Positions 1-12,325 of a DNA stretch of 64,000 nt are shown in pieces. The translations under genes were made by a program, and so were the position numbers. Source of the stretch: Camarhynchus parvulus (lineage: Eukaryota > Chordata > Aves > Passeriformes > Thraupidae). The notes beneath the pieces were generated by a model that saw nothing but the letters and a program-made list of their open reading frames with translations, was not told where the DNA came from and made no database searches. The stretch is taken from NCBI RefSeq assembly GCF_901933205.1, contig NC_044574.1, positions 41,883,609 to 41,947,608 of the forward strand. Reading direction: 5' to 3'. Position 1 is the stretch's first letter. Each line of letters opens with the position of its first letter.

Positions 1-581
1 AACCAAGAAGTGGCAAAGGTTAATGCCCCATTATGCTGGGCATAGTGAAAAAACATGCACAGCCCCTGAGCTTACAGGATTCTCTGTTGTAATGGAATAC
101 AATTCAAGCAACAGTAAAAAGGCAGAAAGTACTTACAAGAACATGAGTCACAACAAAGATCTGCCTAGTTCATATTTTGCTCCTGACAGTGATCAAATGT
201 GGAGGTCCAGGAAGAGCAGAAGAACAGAGCAAGTACACACAATACTTCCCATGAGTTTTCTTCCAGCCCTTAATCACGGATGTCACAGTTCCCATGTTTC
301 TAAATACTCTGATTACTGTACAAAGAGAACAAAGATAAATTCAAAATCTCAATGTTTTCAAATTACGAAGCTAAAATTTAGTCTTATGAACATTTATAGT
401 CATCCTCCAAAGCATTTCCATATACTTCACCAAAGCCCTTGGAAAACATTGATTAAAAGTATCAACTCAGGTTTGTTTTTTTTTTCCGAAAGAAGCACAT
501 TGCAGTCATTGTTGACATAGGAATGTAATATCACAGGTTATTCAGACTAAATTTCAGGTGTTGATTAATGAAATTATTCAG
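1..581. other. AT-rich noncoding stretch
   Basis: No gene is supported here. A 165-codon open frame runs on the plus strand at 23-520, but its translation has no domain, repeat, signal peptide or compositional feature that I recognise. It is rich in Ser, Lys and His, as expected from AT-rich noncoding DNA, and I see no exon-like splice context. I treat it as a chance open frame. Confidence 0.6.
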
Positions 582-950
582 AGTCTCAGAATGGTTTGTC
601 ATAGGCCTCGTAGAGTTCATATAGTTCAACCCCCCTGCAGTGAGCAGGGACATCGTCAACTAGATCAGAACCCAGAGCCATGGACAACCTGACCTTGAAT
701 GTTTCCAGGGACCCTCCTTCCTTTTAGCATAAAGTCATTCCCCCAGGTCCTCTCCTTACATGCTCTTGTAAAAAGTCAATTTCCAGCTCTCTTGTATGCC
801 CCTTTAGGTTCTTGGAAGTGCTCTAAGGACAGCCTGGAGCCTTCTCTTCTCCAGGCTGAACAACCCTAACTCCCTCAGCCTGTCTCCATAGCAGAGGTGT
901 TCCAAATCCCTGATCATCTCTTTTTTGGTTTGTTTCTGCAGGTCTTTCTC
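582..950 (-). mobile_element. CR1 LINE 3' fragment, internally deleted
   Basis: Read on the plus strand this is the reverse complement of an avian CR1 3' end. The tail-proximal block at about 582-640 (AGAATGG, then GTTCAACCCCCCTGC) is followed by the TGACCTTGAATGTTTCCAGG block near 690-710 and by CTTCTCCAGGCTGAACAACC near 846-866. The element is therefore in minus orientation. Compared with the CR1 consensus as I remember it, about 100 bases are missing after 710: the text jumps from the CCAGGGA block to the block preceding AAAGTCATT. The copy is 5'-truncated, as most CR1 copies are, and has no coding capacity. Its flank shows no target-site duplication, which is usual for CR1. Boundaries are approximate. 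Confidence 0.88.
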
Positions 951-1795
951 ATATACACCCTTAGGAAATTGAATTTATTTAGACAACTTTTATAAACTAT
1001 TTAAAGGTCTTAACAATCTAGGTAATTGAGATACTTCTGAAAATCTTATTACTCAGACTTGCAAATTGTGAGGGTTTTTAGATTAGAGTAGCTGGACCTT
1101 GAGACAGCACAGAAAATATATAACATTTTTGACAACTCTAAAGGCAATCAGAAAAAGTCACCACTATACAACTTCAGTGTTCAGATATATTTTATAGGTT
1201 TTTTATCTGGACATGCTTAAAGAACTTCAAAGAGTTCTTTTGTACCTTGATATAGACTAACAAAGTACCTTATCTGTGATTATCAGTCTAGCATCACTCA
1301 TTTCAGATATTCCAGTAAGACCTGAAAATTGCAACAGAAATAAAAAAGTTAGTGACAGAGCTTGTGGATGCATCTGAGACTTCATAGGTTTGTGTAGCTT
1401 TCCAGAAGTACCCTATGGCATAGCAAATTGATTTCCAGTTATTCCTCAGCATCCTCTACTGTTCATCAAGTCCACAAGACAATACTGTCCATAGCTGGAA
1501 ATCAGAGCAGATGTAGCATCCTAATCTGGAAATAACTGGTTTCTGATTATGAGTTTTAAGAGGTTTCTTTTACACTCCTGAATTTTAACAGTTATTAGAT
1601 TGTAAACCTTAGAATATAGCTCGGTTGAACACTGAGATCAAATCAAAAGGGTGAGGATATCAGAAATTAAAACAAATAAAAGTCATACTGCAAAGGAAAA
1701 AAACCCCAGACATAAATAACACTTCTTTCGTCTCAAAAATATAACTTTTTTTTTCTATTGCTGCTGGCAACCAGAGTACATATTCCCTTGCTCCC
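951..1795. other. Noncoding, nothing recognised
   Basis: AT-rich sequence with no recognisable repeat or exon. It contains short T and A runs only. Short open frames here show no protein family features. Confidence 0.55.
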
Positions 1796-1883
1796 TTCAG
1801 AAACTCCCACTTCTCTATTCTATATCTCAAGAGTATGGTAAATGGTACCATACTCTTGAGGTATAGAACAGAGAAGTTCTGAA
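1796..1883. repeat. Long near-perfect inverted repeat (hairpin)
   Basis: The arms 1809-1840 and 1846-1877 are reverse complements over 32 bases with two mismatches, separated by a 5-base spacer. After a 7-base bulge on the left side, a further 6 bases pair (1796-1801 with 1878-1883). If transcribed from either strand this would fold into one long hairpin in which one of the two mismatches becomes a G-U wobble. The size is in the range of a microRNA precursor, but the very short loop and near-perfect arms also fit an inverted repeat made by template switching during replication. I did not recognise a known microRNA or MITE. The pairing is read directly; any function is inference. Confidence 0.85.
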
Positions 1884-4800
1884 ATATTTCAATACTAGGT
1901 TCAGCTGTAGAAATTGCCATTTAATTCACAAATGCAGAGGCTACTCAGTTTGAAATATGACCTTTTTGCTTCTAGGATGCAGATCCAAAGCTACTGTTCC
2001 TCTGTGCATGTGCATGTGTACGTAAGTAAGTGCCTGCCCACTGTCCAGTGAAGGAACGTGCATTGAATTGGCAAATGCAAAGAGGGTTCCTAATGACGTA
2101 ACTCCCCTGAGAAATAAATATACTGCCTCATAACTCAGCTCTCTCTTGGCAGATTTCTCCATAAATCCACAGAAATCAGAGGAGCAGCATTACAAGACAA
2201 CACCAGCTGGGAGAAAGGGCTGTTGTGCAGTCACGTTCCTAAAGCAGAGAAAAGGTGAGCTGCGTTAGACGTGAGCAGCTGTGAAGAGGCAGTAAGATCA
2301 GGTAATCAGTGCCATTTCCATGGGCTCATTCTCCAGACTTCTCCACATTTTGCACAGGTCATTTCTGGTCTGATTTTTTTCAGCCTTACACAGATGAATG
2401 CAATAATTTCTTATGAGAACTTTGCATAAACTGAGATTCAAATATCATGGAAATTGATGTCTGCCAAGAATAATATTTTACTGGTGTTAAAGGCTCTGAT
2501 AACTTATATTTTTCAAACCATAATTTATATGCATCATAGACATATCTCAGAGAAAAGCTAAGTTTTCTGGTTTTCTGTTTTAATCAGTACTAAATCAATG
2601 TTATAAACACAATCAGAGATATTTATTACTTTCCCTTAAAAAGTTACCTCTTTGATATTTAAAAGTTAGCCAAGGTATCTGAATTTACTTTGGAAGGTTT
2701 AAAAGTTACAAAAATTATAAAATATTAAGAACTGACTTCCAAATTATTCTTTGAAAGAAGAGACAAGGTTACTGCACAAGAAAGACAAAGCATTTCTTAT
2801 GAACACCAGGCAATTGAGTTGTAGGTTAGTGCCAAATTGAAGCTTCAAAACCAATCTAAATTTCGCAAGTCTATAGTCTTGTAATCTCCTGCTTGATTGT
2901 CCATCATCCTACTTCTGAGTCTTGAAAGTTCCAAGACAGCTAGTTCATTTGGCATTATTTCCTAAGGCACAAATCAAGATTTAGTCCAAACTTGTCAAAG
3001 CAGAAATTTTTAAGACAACTCTTTTCCCCTACAGACATCCAGAATTTATGAAAAATATACTCTAACTTTGCACTAATGACAGTTGGGGAAAAATACAGTG
3101 TTGTTTCTGCCATAGTTTGCTCTGCTGTCAAACATTGTCTGAGTACACTCCATACATATCCCCATGTGTGCTTCCTAAATAGCTTTGGAACTCACAGTCT
3201 GATTTCAGTGGAAATGATACAAAAGGATATTGATCTCAAAGATTGTTATGTTTCCATACATTCTGTAGAAATATAAAACTAAGGACTGAGATCAGATCCT
3301 GTAAGTTGGTGGCTGAGGAAAAGGCTGCAGGAGGAGATCACAATTTTCATGACACCTAAGAATCTGCATGCCAGCACTTATAAATATTCAGTTGTAAGAA
3401 AAGCCACAGGATTTTCATACCTTAACCATCAAGGCCAAACAACCACAAGGCACCAGTCCATAGGAAATGGGGCTTCATTCATGCTGCAGCTCTACATGCC
3501 ACTCTTTAGTTATATTACTTTTTCATTAATCCAACTTGGATTTATAGTCGGGGGGGTACTGGAGCCAGTATGTAAGAAATTCTAGCCTCCATTATTCACT
3601 CAACAACGTGCTGTGCTTTTGTCTGAGATTTCTGATATCTGAGCTCTGGCCAAAATGCCATGATAAATGGACATTGCAGCCAGTATCTGCACAATTCAGT
3701 CTCAGAACCCCTCATGCTTTGGATTTACTGTAGATTTTGTGTAATTACCCTGTACAGGAGCATACCTCTCCTTCTACCAGCTAAGATCAGTGGGGATAGA
3801 ATTAGTTTAAGTAAATTCAAGTAATGAAAGCAATCACTCATTTCCAGTGTTCCAGATTCACACACAGGTAAGAGAGAAGACCATTCTCACTGGTTTGGTG
3901 ACTCCTTGGAATGGATAGGAAAAAAGGGCCATTTTGAAGGTATGTTTGTTGGGAGGAGCTGACTTCATAAGCAGAGGATGGTGAACACGTGAAATTATCA
4001 CGTTCTACACAGTGTTGTGAAAACAATGAGCTAACAGTGAGTTCTCGGCTGGTTACGTTAGGCTGGGTGAAAGGGCTGCACTAAGGTTGCTGGAATTTAA
4101 TTGAGCTTGCATTCTCTTGCTTCTCTACCCAGTCTTTCCCTGGCTTTTGCAGGCTAGCACAACCAAAGGGAGCTCAGACCTGTCTCTATGCGCCAGTGCA
4201 GGCATGTCCTCCTTCACATATTTGTAGTGTGATTTTAGGCAAGCTATAATCAGTAGAAAATGGGTGGGTCTGGAAAAAGGTTAGAACTTGTCTGGAATTT
4301 TTGGTCAAACATCAAGAAATTCTAATTCTTCAAAACACAGCCTTTTTGTGGAAGCATATTGATTTTGAAAGGGAAATCACAGAAGGATAATTCAGATTGA
4401 GGGGCAAGTGTATGGCCAAAGGTGATGACCTAAAAACCTAGATAATCGTGAAACCATTTAACAGCAGTTTTCATCTGGGGCTTAGGCAGCCAGGTTCAGA
4501 AATCTTTGGGTTGTAATCAGATATAGCAGAGATATAAAAGCCAAACGACAGTTAGGAAAGCACTAAATGTAACTTTGGACTTTTGCAATACTTTAGTAGA
4601 ACATCAAAATATGTGCAATAGCCCTGCTTAGGCAAGGTAGGGTTTGGAATGTCAGTTAGCGACTATCTGAATTCACATATCAACTTTACTACAAAGATAC
4701 CTAAGGGTTTAGCAGTCTTTAAAGCTACTGCAGCTCTGACCTCTGCTGCAAGAAACTGTTCATGAACAGAGCCCTTCTCTCATGACATATTCAAGTACCT

Positions 4801-6659
4801 TTGACTTTGCATGAGTTGTTGGATAACAAGAATATTTTTCTATGGGCATGCTGACACAAAATATACATCTAGCCTATTATCATCTGAATCTTATTCTTCA
4901 CAATTATTCTATAAAAATTACTAAAATCCCACAACCAAAGCAACCAAACAAAAAAAATTAAAGTATGTACATATGAAGTGTAAGGAAAAAATTGTTCTAA
5001 ATTTATGAACTGCTCTAAATTTATTCATATCTTCCAACTCCAAACTACATCTTTAAGTGGTAGCTTCCTACCTAATTTGCAACATTCCCCTAGTAATTAT
5101 GCAATTGATATTTCAGTAAGGCTATCAATATTTAACTTGTATCAATGAGAAGATTGATTGAAAACAGATGTCATAGTTATAGCCCTAAAATATCACAAAA
5201 TATTTTTCTCTTAGCCAGCTTTATACAACTCTAGATAATGTCCAGCATTCTAGTGTGAGCTATTTAGTTCCTCTGTTGCTAAAGCACTGTGGTATTCCCA
5301 GGAACACATGCACAGCAATACACAAACAGATGAGAACCAGGATTTAAATGAAATATTTACAAACAGGATTTTTAAACTTACTAAATGAAATAAATAAGAA
5401 AGGAACTCATTATAGCCTTTATTTCCTTATCAATCCTCATATTTTTGTTAATATGCCTTTACATTTAATATTTTTATTCTGAAGTATTTTTAGATTGGCA
5501 TGTTTCTACCTCGACTTTAATACCTCTTTCAATTAACCTGCAATAGCTAATTTCATATTAACAAATGGAGTAGAAAGAAAGGGTAAAATCTAATAGGCTA
5601 AAAAGCACATACGCACTCATTAGCAAGCTTCAGATTTCTGAGCCCTGCTTGTTATACAGTATCATATAATTTTAAATAAATTTAGGAAGGGAAATAATGT
5701 AGATTCAAATTCAGGATACAAATATGAAGCATGAAATGTCTGGGAATGGCCTGAACAATATCAACAAGTACTAGCTTTGAATCAGAAAAAAAGCCCCCAC
5801 ATTTAGCACAGAGTTAAGCACAATCCTAAAGACTTTACTGTAAAAACTGAATAGAGTATAGAGCTTTTTCAGATATTTGTCAAAGATGAGAAAGCTACTG
5901 CAGAAAGTTTCTTCCCAGAATTATACTGGGAGGCTAAGCTTACTGACAAGATTAACCACTCTAAATGCACAGGTAGAAACCCAGTGTTCCACAGATCTAC
6001 TCCAGTCTGAATGCTTTTGCTGAATTGAGTTCTTAGGAGGGAAAAAGCAATCCTTGGTGCCTATTTTCAAATTTCTGCCCAAATGATCCAAAACTGTACA
6101 CAAGAGTACGTTTTGGGAAAAAAATACATCAAAGCACAAACATACCTCTGTATGTGTACTGAAGTCTGGGTTTTTCCTCCATTTTAAAATTGATCCTACT
6201 TACAAGAGAATTTAAATAGTCTCCTTGAATTTCTAAGAAAAATAATTTTTTTAAATATAAGTAAACTGTCCAATAATGCCTTGATTTGGAAATCAAAATA
6301 TTAACAAAAATAAGCAATGTAGAATGGCATAATAGTACTGACAGCATGGAAGCATAACAAATATGATATTTCCATATTTAATACCCTTTTAATTTCTGCT
6401 GCAGTTTATTGTTCCACTAAAATCTAGTGTAAATGAGGTTCAGCCTTATAAACTCTTTTTAAAAGTACATGCTAGTAATTTCTTAAATGTCCAGTAAAGC
6501 TGTATGCAACCTAAAAGATCCATGATATAAATTATTGTTTTAACAGTATTTTTGCTATCACAGCACACTGAAAATAAATTTTTTCATATACAGAGGTTAA
6601 TTCAAACGTACAGAGGTCAATTTGAAATTTTCTGATAAAACATCTTATTCTATATTAGA
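1884..6659. other. AT-rich noncoding stretch
   Basis: No exon or clear transposon is seen. Small items are a GCATGTGCATGTG-type alternation near 2007-2020, a perfect 14-bp palindrome CTGTTCATGAACAG at 4756-4769, and a 20-base-period direct repeat at 6591-6626 beginning CAGAGGT in each copy. A faint resemblance to the core of a MIR-type SINE occurs near 4220-4265 but is too short to call. Open frames of 60-86 codons here look like chance. Confidence 0.5.
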
Positions 6660-7340
6660 ATAGTGTGCTGCTATTAATTTTCAGATCATTGAAAGCAAAT
6701 TGGAAAATCTTAATAAGGCCTTTCCCTAAAGCTGGTGCCAAAAGTACTTTGGCCAATTTAATTAACTACTGTGTACATTGGCGCTATTGCTTCAACTTCA
6801 GCTGAACCCTTTAAAAGCTCTTTGCCAGGTGGCTAATGGCAAAAAAAAAAAAAAGAGGAGCCAGATACAACACATCAAAAGCCCCTCACAAAAAATAAAA
6901 AAAAACTAGCTGATACCCATGCTTAAACCCCAGGTTGACAGGTTGACATTCAGCACCAGCATTTTATCTGTCCTTTCCCTTTACACACTGACAGAAGAAG
7001 ACAACCTCCCAGCCCTCAAGTCAGGCTGAAACTCTTCTTGGAGCTTCTCAGTGTTCCTTGGAGAAGGGTGAGGAGGCAGCCTCACAAATAAAATGCAAAT
7101 GAAAACTATTACTGTAATTTTGCCTTCCCTTCAATAAAATGAGTGATTTCGACAAAACATCTTGCATGAATATACAAAAATAACCAATATTACGCTGTGT
7201 TACTGCAGATTGACCAACAATTTCCACTGGTGAGCTTCACCTTTAACGATTTAAAATTAGCATCAGATAATCATCATTACACTTAACCAATCATTATCTT
7301 AATCAAACATGTATATATCAAAGCAGAACAGGGCATTCTA
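6660..7340. promoter_or_regulatory. Possible conserved regulatory stretch
   Basis: Two blocks, about 6660-6840 and 7125-7325, have a texture often seen in vertebrate conserved noncoding elements: no simple repeat, even base use, and clustered homeodomain-type TAAT cores. Examples are TTTAATTAACTA at 6757-6768 and CCAATCATTATCTTAATCAAAC around 7290 (read in two parts). A CAGGTGG E-box occurs at 6827-6833. They are separated by an A14 tract at 6841-6854 and A-rich sequence to about 6905. This is a visual judgement without any alignment, so confidence is low. It could equally be neutral intron or intergenic sequence. Confidence 0.25.
6841..6854 (+). repeat. Poly-A tract (A14)
   Basis: A run of 14 A followed by a purine-rich GAGGAG. 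It is not preceded by a recognisable retrotransposon 3' end, so it is treated as a simple repeat. Confidence 0.9.
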
Positions 7341-10300
7341 TCAATAAAACTATAGAAGTGCTGATGAGTAACATCATCTTCCCACATTTTTGACTCAAAG
7401 CATTGTATAGAATTTTTTGGGGGAAACATGTGCTTTCTGTATTTCATTTTGTCCTGTTGTTTCTCAAAAGAAATAGAAGCAGTGTTACTTCTCTCTACCT
7501 TCTGTCAAAGTGTGATTACTCATAATTCCAGTATTTTTCCAGTGTATTCTGAACTTACTTCAGCGAGAGCGCTCCTTCCAGCAGAAGTCGCCCACTGCTT
7601 GAACACACCTCCACTTCCAAGTGCCTTTACACATTTCAGTTGAATCTTGATGTTCTTACTCATTTTATTTCTGTTTGTATCACCATAAATATGGTGCTCA
7701 TGCTCGGTTCCTTTTTCATAATTACATCTCTCATGCACACATTACCATATTCTGTACAAGTACTGTTCAGGAAAGCTATGCTTGTTTATCATTTTGCTGA
7801 TTTCCTAAATCACCTCCGAAATTTTTTATATGGGTCTGGATGCGTTTGCATGTAAATACATACTGCAATATAAAGATATGTTGTGTTTGTGAAAGAGAGA
7901 AAAAGTGCCTGAGAGATCTGTTCTTCCAGGTCTATGCCAATGTTTTTTCTAGGCAGAAGTCCCTGGAAACAACCACATTTCCATCACCGGAAATATCCTA
8001 AATTTATTTCAAGAAATGGAACATTATTAGGAGACTGACTTCCAAAATATGCGGCAGACAATAAGCTTAACCAAAAATAATTACATTTTAATAGGAAGTA
8101 TACAGAGATCATTAAGGTTCAGAATCAAAATTCGATGGCATTAAATTAATTCTTGGTCAGGGTTTTTCAGTAAAATCCAGCCTGCTGCCTTCTCTTTCCA
8201 AGGAGTACTGCTCTCCAATCCCCTGCCAGCTCAGCCTTTAGGTGCTGCTGTACCTTAACATCACAGTCCTTCCTGATATTTCCAGTTTGATACCTTCTTC
8301 CCACATGCAACCTTTACCAGCCAAATAGATATGCCCAGCCACAAGGCATGGCTTGATTTATTCATGCTTTAGCTGCTAAATACACATGCCTGCTGCAGCT
8401 GGCAGCTTTGGAGCAGTGGAGGAGCACAGGGTATATGGGAAAGGGAAGTATCTCTTCCAGGGTAGTGTAAAGCACATGCATGTGCACAACAGCAGTCAAA
8501 GCCCAGGATCCAGCTCCTGCAGCAACCAGTACTGCAGCAAATTCCACTCCCCAACCTGCTCCACACCCAGCTATCCAGTCCATTTTCAATATGTCCTAGT
8601 TAGGAGTGTAATTCACTGGCCCATCACTGCTTTGAAGGCATACTTTATTTCATATTGGGTTGGTGGCAGTTTCTCATTATCACTTTTCACTTGTGTCTTT
8701 CTAAATTAGCATCCTTTGTCATCCTTTTTTTCCACTTTAGAGACACATAACAAACTATAAAGCCTTAATATGGGTTTTTACTCAAAAGATCAACAGGCAA
8801 AAATGAAGTGGGGGGGAGGTAAAGTGGGCAGTTCACATCATGTTGAAACAGTTCAGAAGAAACAAAAGGTCACAGCCCACCTACTCAACAGTGCATCATG
8901 CACCCTTTGTACTTGCTGTCTTTAGAGGGCCTCTAGCAGCACATAGCAGAGCGACTTAAATAGAAAAATATGACTCTCACATAAAATGACGAAGAGGGCC
9001 TTATTCCTTCCACGTGTACCACTCAGAGTTTTACCTGGTTCTCTGCAGGATTAAGTGTTGGCTCTTGGGATCCCAGGGTTCCTGGGCAGGTTCTGTAGCA
9101 CAATGAGTTGGGATGGGTATTTTGTCAAACTGTGACAGCTGATTATGCTGATGCTTCTGAGAAGCACTGGGGCTCCTGGGCTGACACCCAGAGCATGGGG
9201 AAGGAGGTAAGGCATTGGACTTCTTTTTAAATCAGTGCTCTTTTAGAGATCCCTGCCCATATCTCAGGAACTGAGTCCTATAGACACAATGCTCTGCTTC
9301 TGTTTTGAAAAGAAAAGTAAAATTAGAACTAACATTGTGTGCTCGCAGCTCAGATACTCTCACCAGGTAATGCTTTCTCCTGATGTATTTCAAATTCTGA
9401 TGCTCTTGCTGAGTTGAAAACCTAGGATTTAATGTAAAAAATTAATAGTTATGCTTTTGAGATACAATAAATTTTCCCATGTCTCCTCAGAAGAAACTTC
9501 TCTTGTGCAGTAACAAATGCAACCATAAAAATCTGTATCAAAAGGAAAATGTCTTTATTTGCGATTTCCTTCAAATTTCTTTCAAGTGCATGTTTTCTTA
9601 TTAGATTTTTTTTCTGGAAGAAAATATACTATTATATGTAGCTACTTGGACCTTTTCCTAAATCTTTATTTCTTCACAAAAAATACCTTTTATCTTTTAC
9701 ATGCAGTAGCTTCATAGTAGACAATTTCTAAATATTTAGAAACTTCAAAGGATCACTATTTTTATTCCTACTTTGATATTAATTTTGTGGTTTTTTCCTA
9801 ATACTTATTGTGAAATGTGAGTACTGCAAAAAGAGAACTGCTGTTCATTCTTCCAAAGTGGCACAAGCTGTTTTCCTCATTCTTACTGTGAACTGCTTTG
9901 AACATCATTTCCATTGAGTATGCCAACTTTTCATATTTTGTGAGCCAAGGCCTCCTAATTTCAGAGCCAGCTTGCATCATCATGCAAGTTCAATTTCTAT
10001 TTTATACCTTAAGGCTTACATTGATGAAATCTGACCCAGTTACCTTAGGGCTAAAAAGACTGAAGTTTTGATCAGTCATCACTGTCAGCTTTAGCACACA
10101 TTTTCTTTAATCCTTCTTAGTGTGCTGGAGCCATTAGGACTGTTTTTGCTGGGCTTTGGACTGGAAACAATCCTTAATTTAATCATAAACATTTGCTCAC
10201 GTCAACCAAATTTTTGGGTCTGTTAAAGTTTCATTAAACATGTTGTGTGCTCAGCCGTGCTTAGAGACTTAGGTGACTGACATTCACAGAGAAATTATTC

Positions 10301-12090
10301 ATGACAGCCAATTTTCTGTCAAGGTCCTCATAATATATACCTTTGAATATGTGAAATGCAAGTTATTTCTTTCAAACAGAAATTAGCCAAATGACAATAC
10401 TGCAGGAAATAACAAGATGTGGAACTACACATAGTGGAAAATAGAGAAATCATCTCTAATTCCCAATTTATCCACCTCCTCTACTGTATTCCCCATGCTC
10501 TCAAATACATGACTACATACATAAGGAGAAATCTAATGTGATCAGTCGTTGTTTTTAATGAAGCAAAAGAAAACCAGAATATACTTGACGTTTACTCTGT
10601 GCTAGCCCCATTTTAAACAGAGCTGTTTCATCCTGACCTAACATATTGTTGTTGTAAATCAACACTTTCACCAACTTTTGATAAAAAATTAAATGGTTTA
10701 GTAATGCTAAGCAAAGTATTTTGAGGATCTGAGTGAGATCATCAAACTACTTGCTGCAATGAGGATTTTATTTGACTTAAAAGGGAGATCAGCTCACACA
10801 ACAGAGATCTAATTTCATCAAACTTAAACTCCATATTCAGCAGGTTGACAGATTCAATTACTTATTAATCAAGAACCCTGACACAGGGCTAATTATTTTT
10901 TGATATTTCTTACCTTATTGAGGTTTCCACTGTGTTTACAAGGACTGCACTCTTAGTCACTTCAGAACAGGTGGGTTCCCTGAAAGGAAAAATGCCTCAA
11001 TATTATCTTACAAGCTACTGTACATAATTTTTTCCAGTCAGAGTTAGCCTTTATTAAGTGAGTCCATGCAGAATATCCACACTGCGCAAGTTTGGGAATG
11101 GATTGGTCTAACAGATACTGAAGCCAGGTACATTTCTCATGTTTGCAGTGCACATACCTTAGCTGTAGTTTTGCCACAGTAGAAAGGAGTGTTGAAGAAA
11201 GTCTTAAAAATAAAAAAAACCCCACAAGTATAAAATGGATCTGTTTCTCCAATGACCCATGAAATAGCATAGAAGAGAAACAAGATTTTCTAAAAGAGAG
11301 ATACTGAGGATGCTACAGTAGCCTTGGATATGATTCCTGGTTCAGGAATTGCTGTCTTCCTTCCAGTGATTTCTACCATCTCCCACTTTATAAATCACAA
11401 TTTCTCCAAAGCTACTCCTCAGCAATATTTGCCTTATAAGTAGTTTACTCAAGATAGCTGTAGAAAGTAAATTCACATATGATTGTCTTTTCTTCACCTG
11501 TCATCCCTTATTTCTATCCTTTTTGATATCTAAATCTCTTCCTGATTTCCTACTCCTTAACAGGCCATTACCTGCAGGGTACAGCATGTCATACCACAAT
11601 AACCGCCTGGGATTTTTTGCACACTTAACTCTTTCTATTGCTCCAAGACTGACTCAAGTGTATAATACAGAAGAATAACACATGCTGGAACCCACATCAG
11701 CTCTGCATGTTGACCTCTTTTATGGTACTCCTATATCAGAATTTATCTTGACATTGAGGCAAAGATCAAGACAGCCTTACACACACATGCATAAGAACAC
11801 ACACACAAATTTAGGACAATATGCTACCTGTGACTATATTTAAGTGTCTCTACATATGCAGATGGAAAAGTCACGTGGGTGTAGATCAAGTGGTCCTGAG
11901 CTTGCACAGCATTAGCCTACACGCTGAAGATAAAAAGGACTTTTCTGTACCATGCTGGCTGCTTTCACCAATAAAAGCCCCTCTGCCTTGAAGGTAGTTA
12001 GCAATGCTGGAATGAATCACAGTGTCACATTAGCCCTATAACTAATGCCCTATTTTCCAAGGCAAAGGTTCATTAGGGAAAAGGAATATA
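7341..12090. other. Noncoding stretch with small compositional features
   Basis: No gene or firm transposon is seen. At 7561-7592 three CpG sites fall within about 30 bases, unusual against this CpG-poor background. A perfect palindrome GCACATGCATGTGC lies at 8472-8485 inside a slightly GC-richer zone (about 8370-8590), where frames are open on both strands; that openness reflects base composition and no protein family is recognisable. The block 10130-10270 has an even, repeat-free texture that may be conserved. Short CA runs occur near 11780-11810. Confidence 0.45.
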
Positions 12091-12325
12091 AATGTATAGA
12101 TCAGGGAAGAGGGAAGAGAGACAAGAGAAGGCAAGGTCTGGAAAAATAGAAGGAAGGATGACTGTGTGAGTAATGCAAGAGGAAGGGAGAAAAGGTTTCA
12201 CAGAAAAGCAAAGGTACGAATGCTAGGAGGTGAACTATTGTGGAAGACAACAGAGAAGGAAAAAAAGATGGAAAAATGAAGGTCCAGGAAGGAAGTGAAA
12301 CTAGTGCTGAAAGAAGAGAATGCTA
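12091..12325 (+). repeat. Purine-rich tract
   Basis: About 235 bases are dominated by A and G on the plus strand (GGAAGAGGGAAGAGAGACAA near 12105 and similar runs onward), with occasional pyrimidines. It is a degenerate GA-rich simple repeat. Such polypurine tracts can form triplex DNA, but the interruptions here make that weak. No coding content. Confidence 0.65.

Noticed and set aside
23..520. 165-codon open frame, plus strand
   Set aside because: No recognisable motif or domain, composition typical of AT-rich noncoding DNA, no exon context.
4220..4265. MIR-core-like fragment
   Set aside because: Too short and degenerate to separate from chance.
4756..4769. Palindrome CTGTTCATGAACAG as a steroid receptor element
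   Set aside because: The half-sites are everted and the spacing is wrong for the GAACAnnnTGTTC pattern.
6920..6950. AGGTTGAC tandem as a nuclear receptor direct repeat
   Set aside because: The half-sites deviate from AGGTCA and there is no supporting context.
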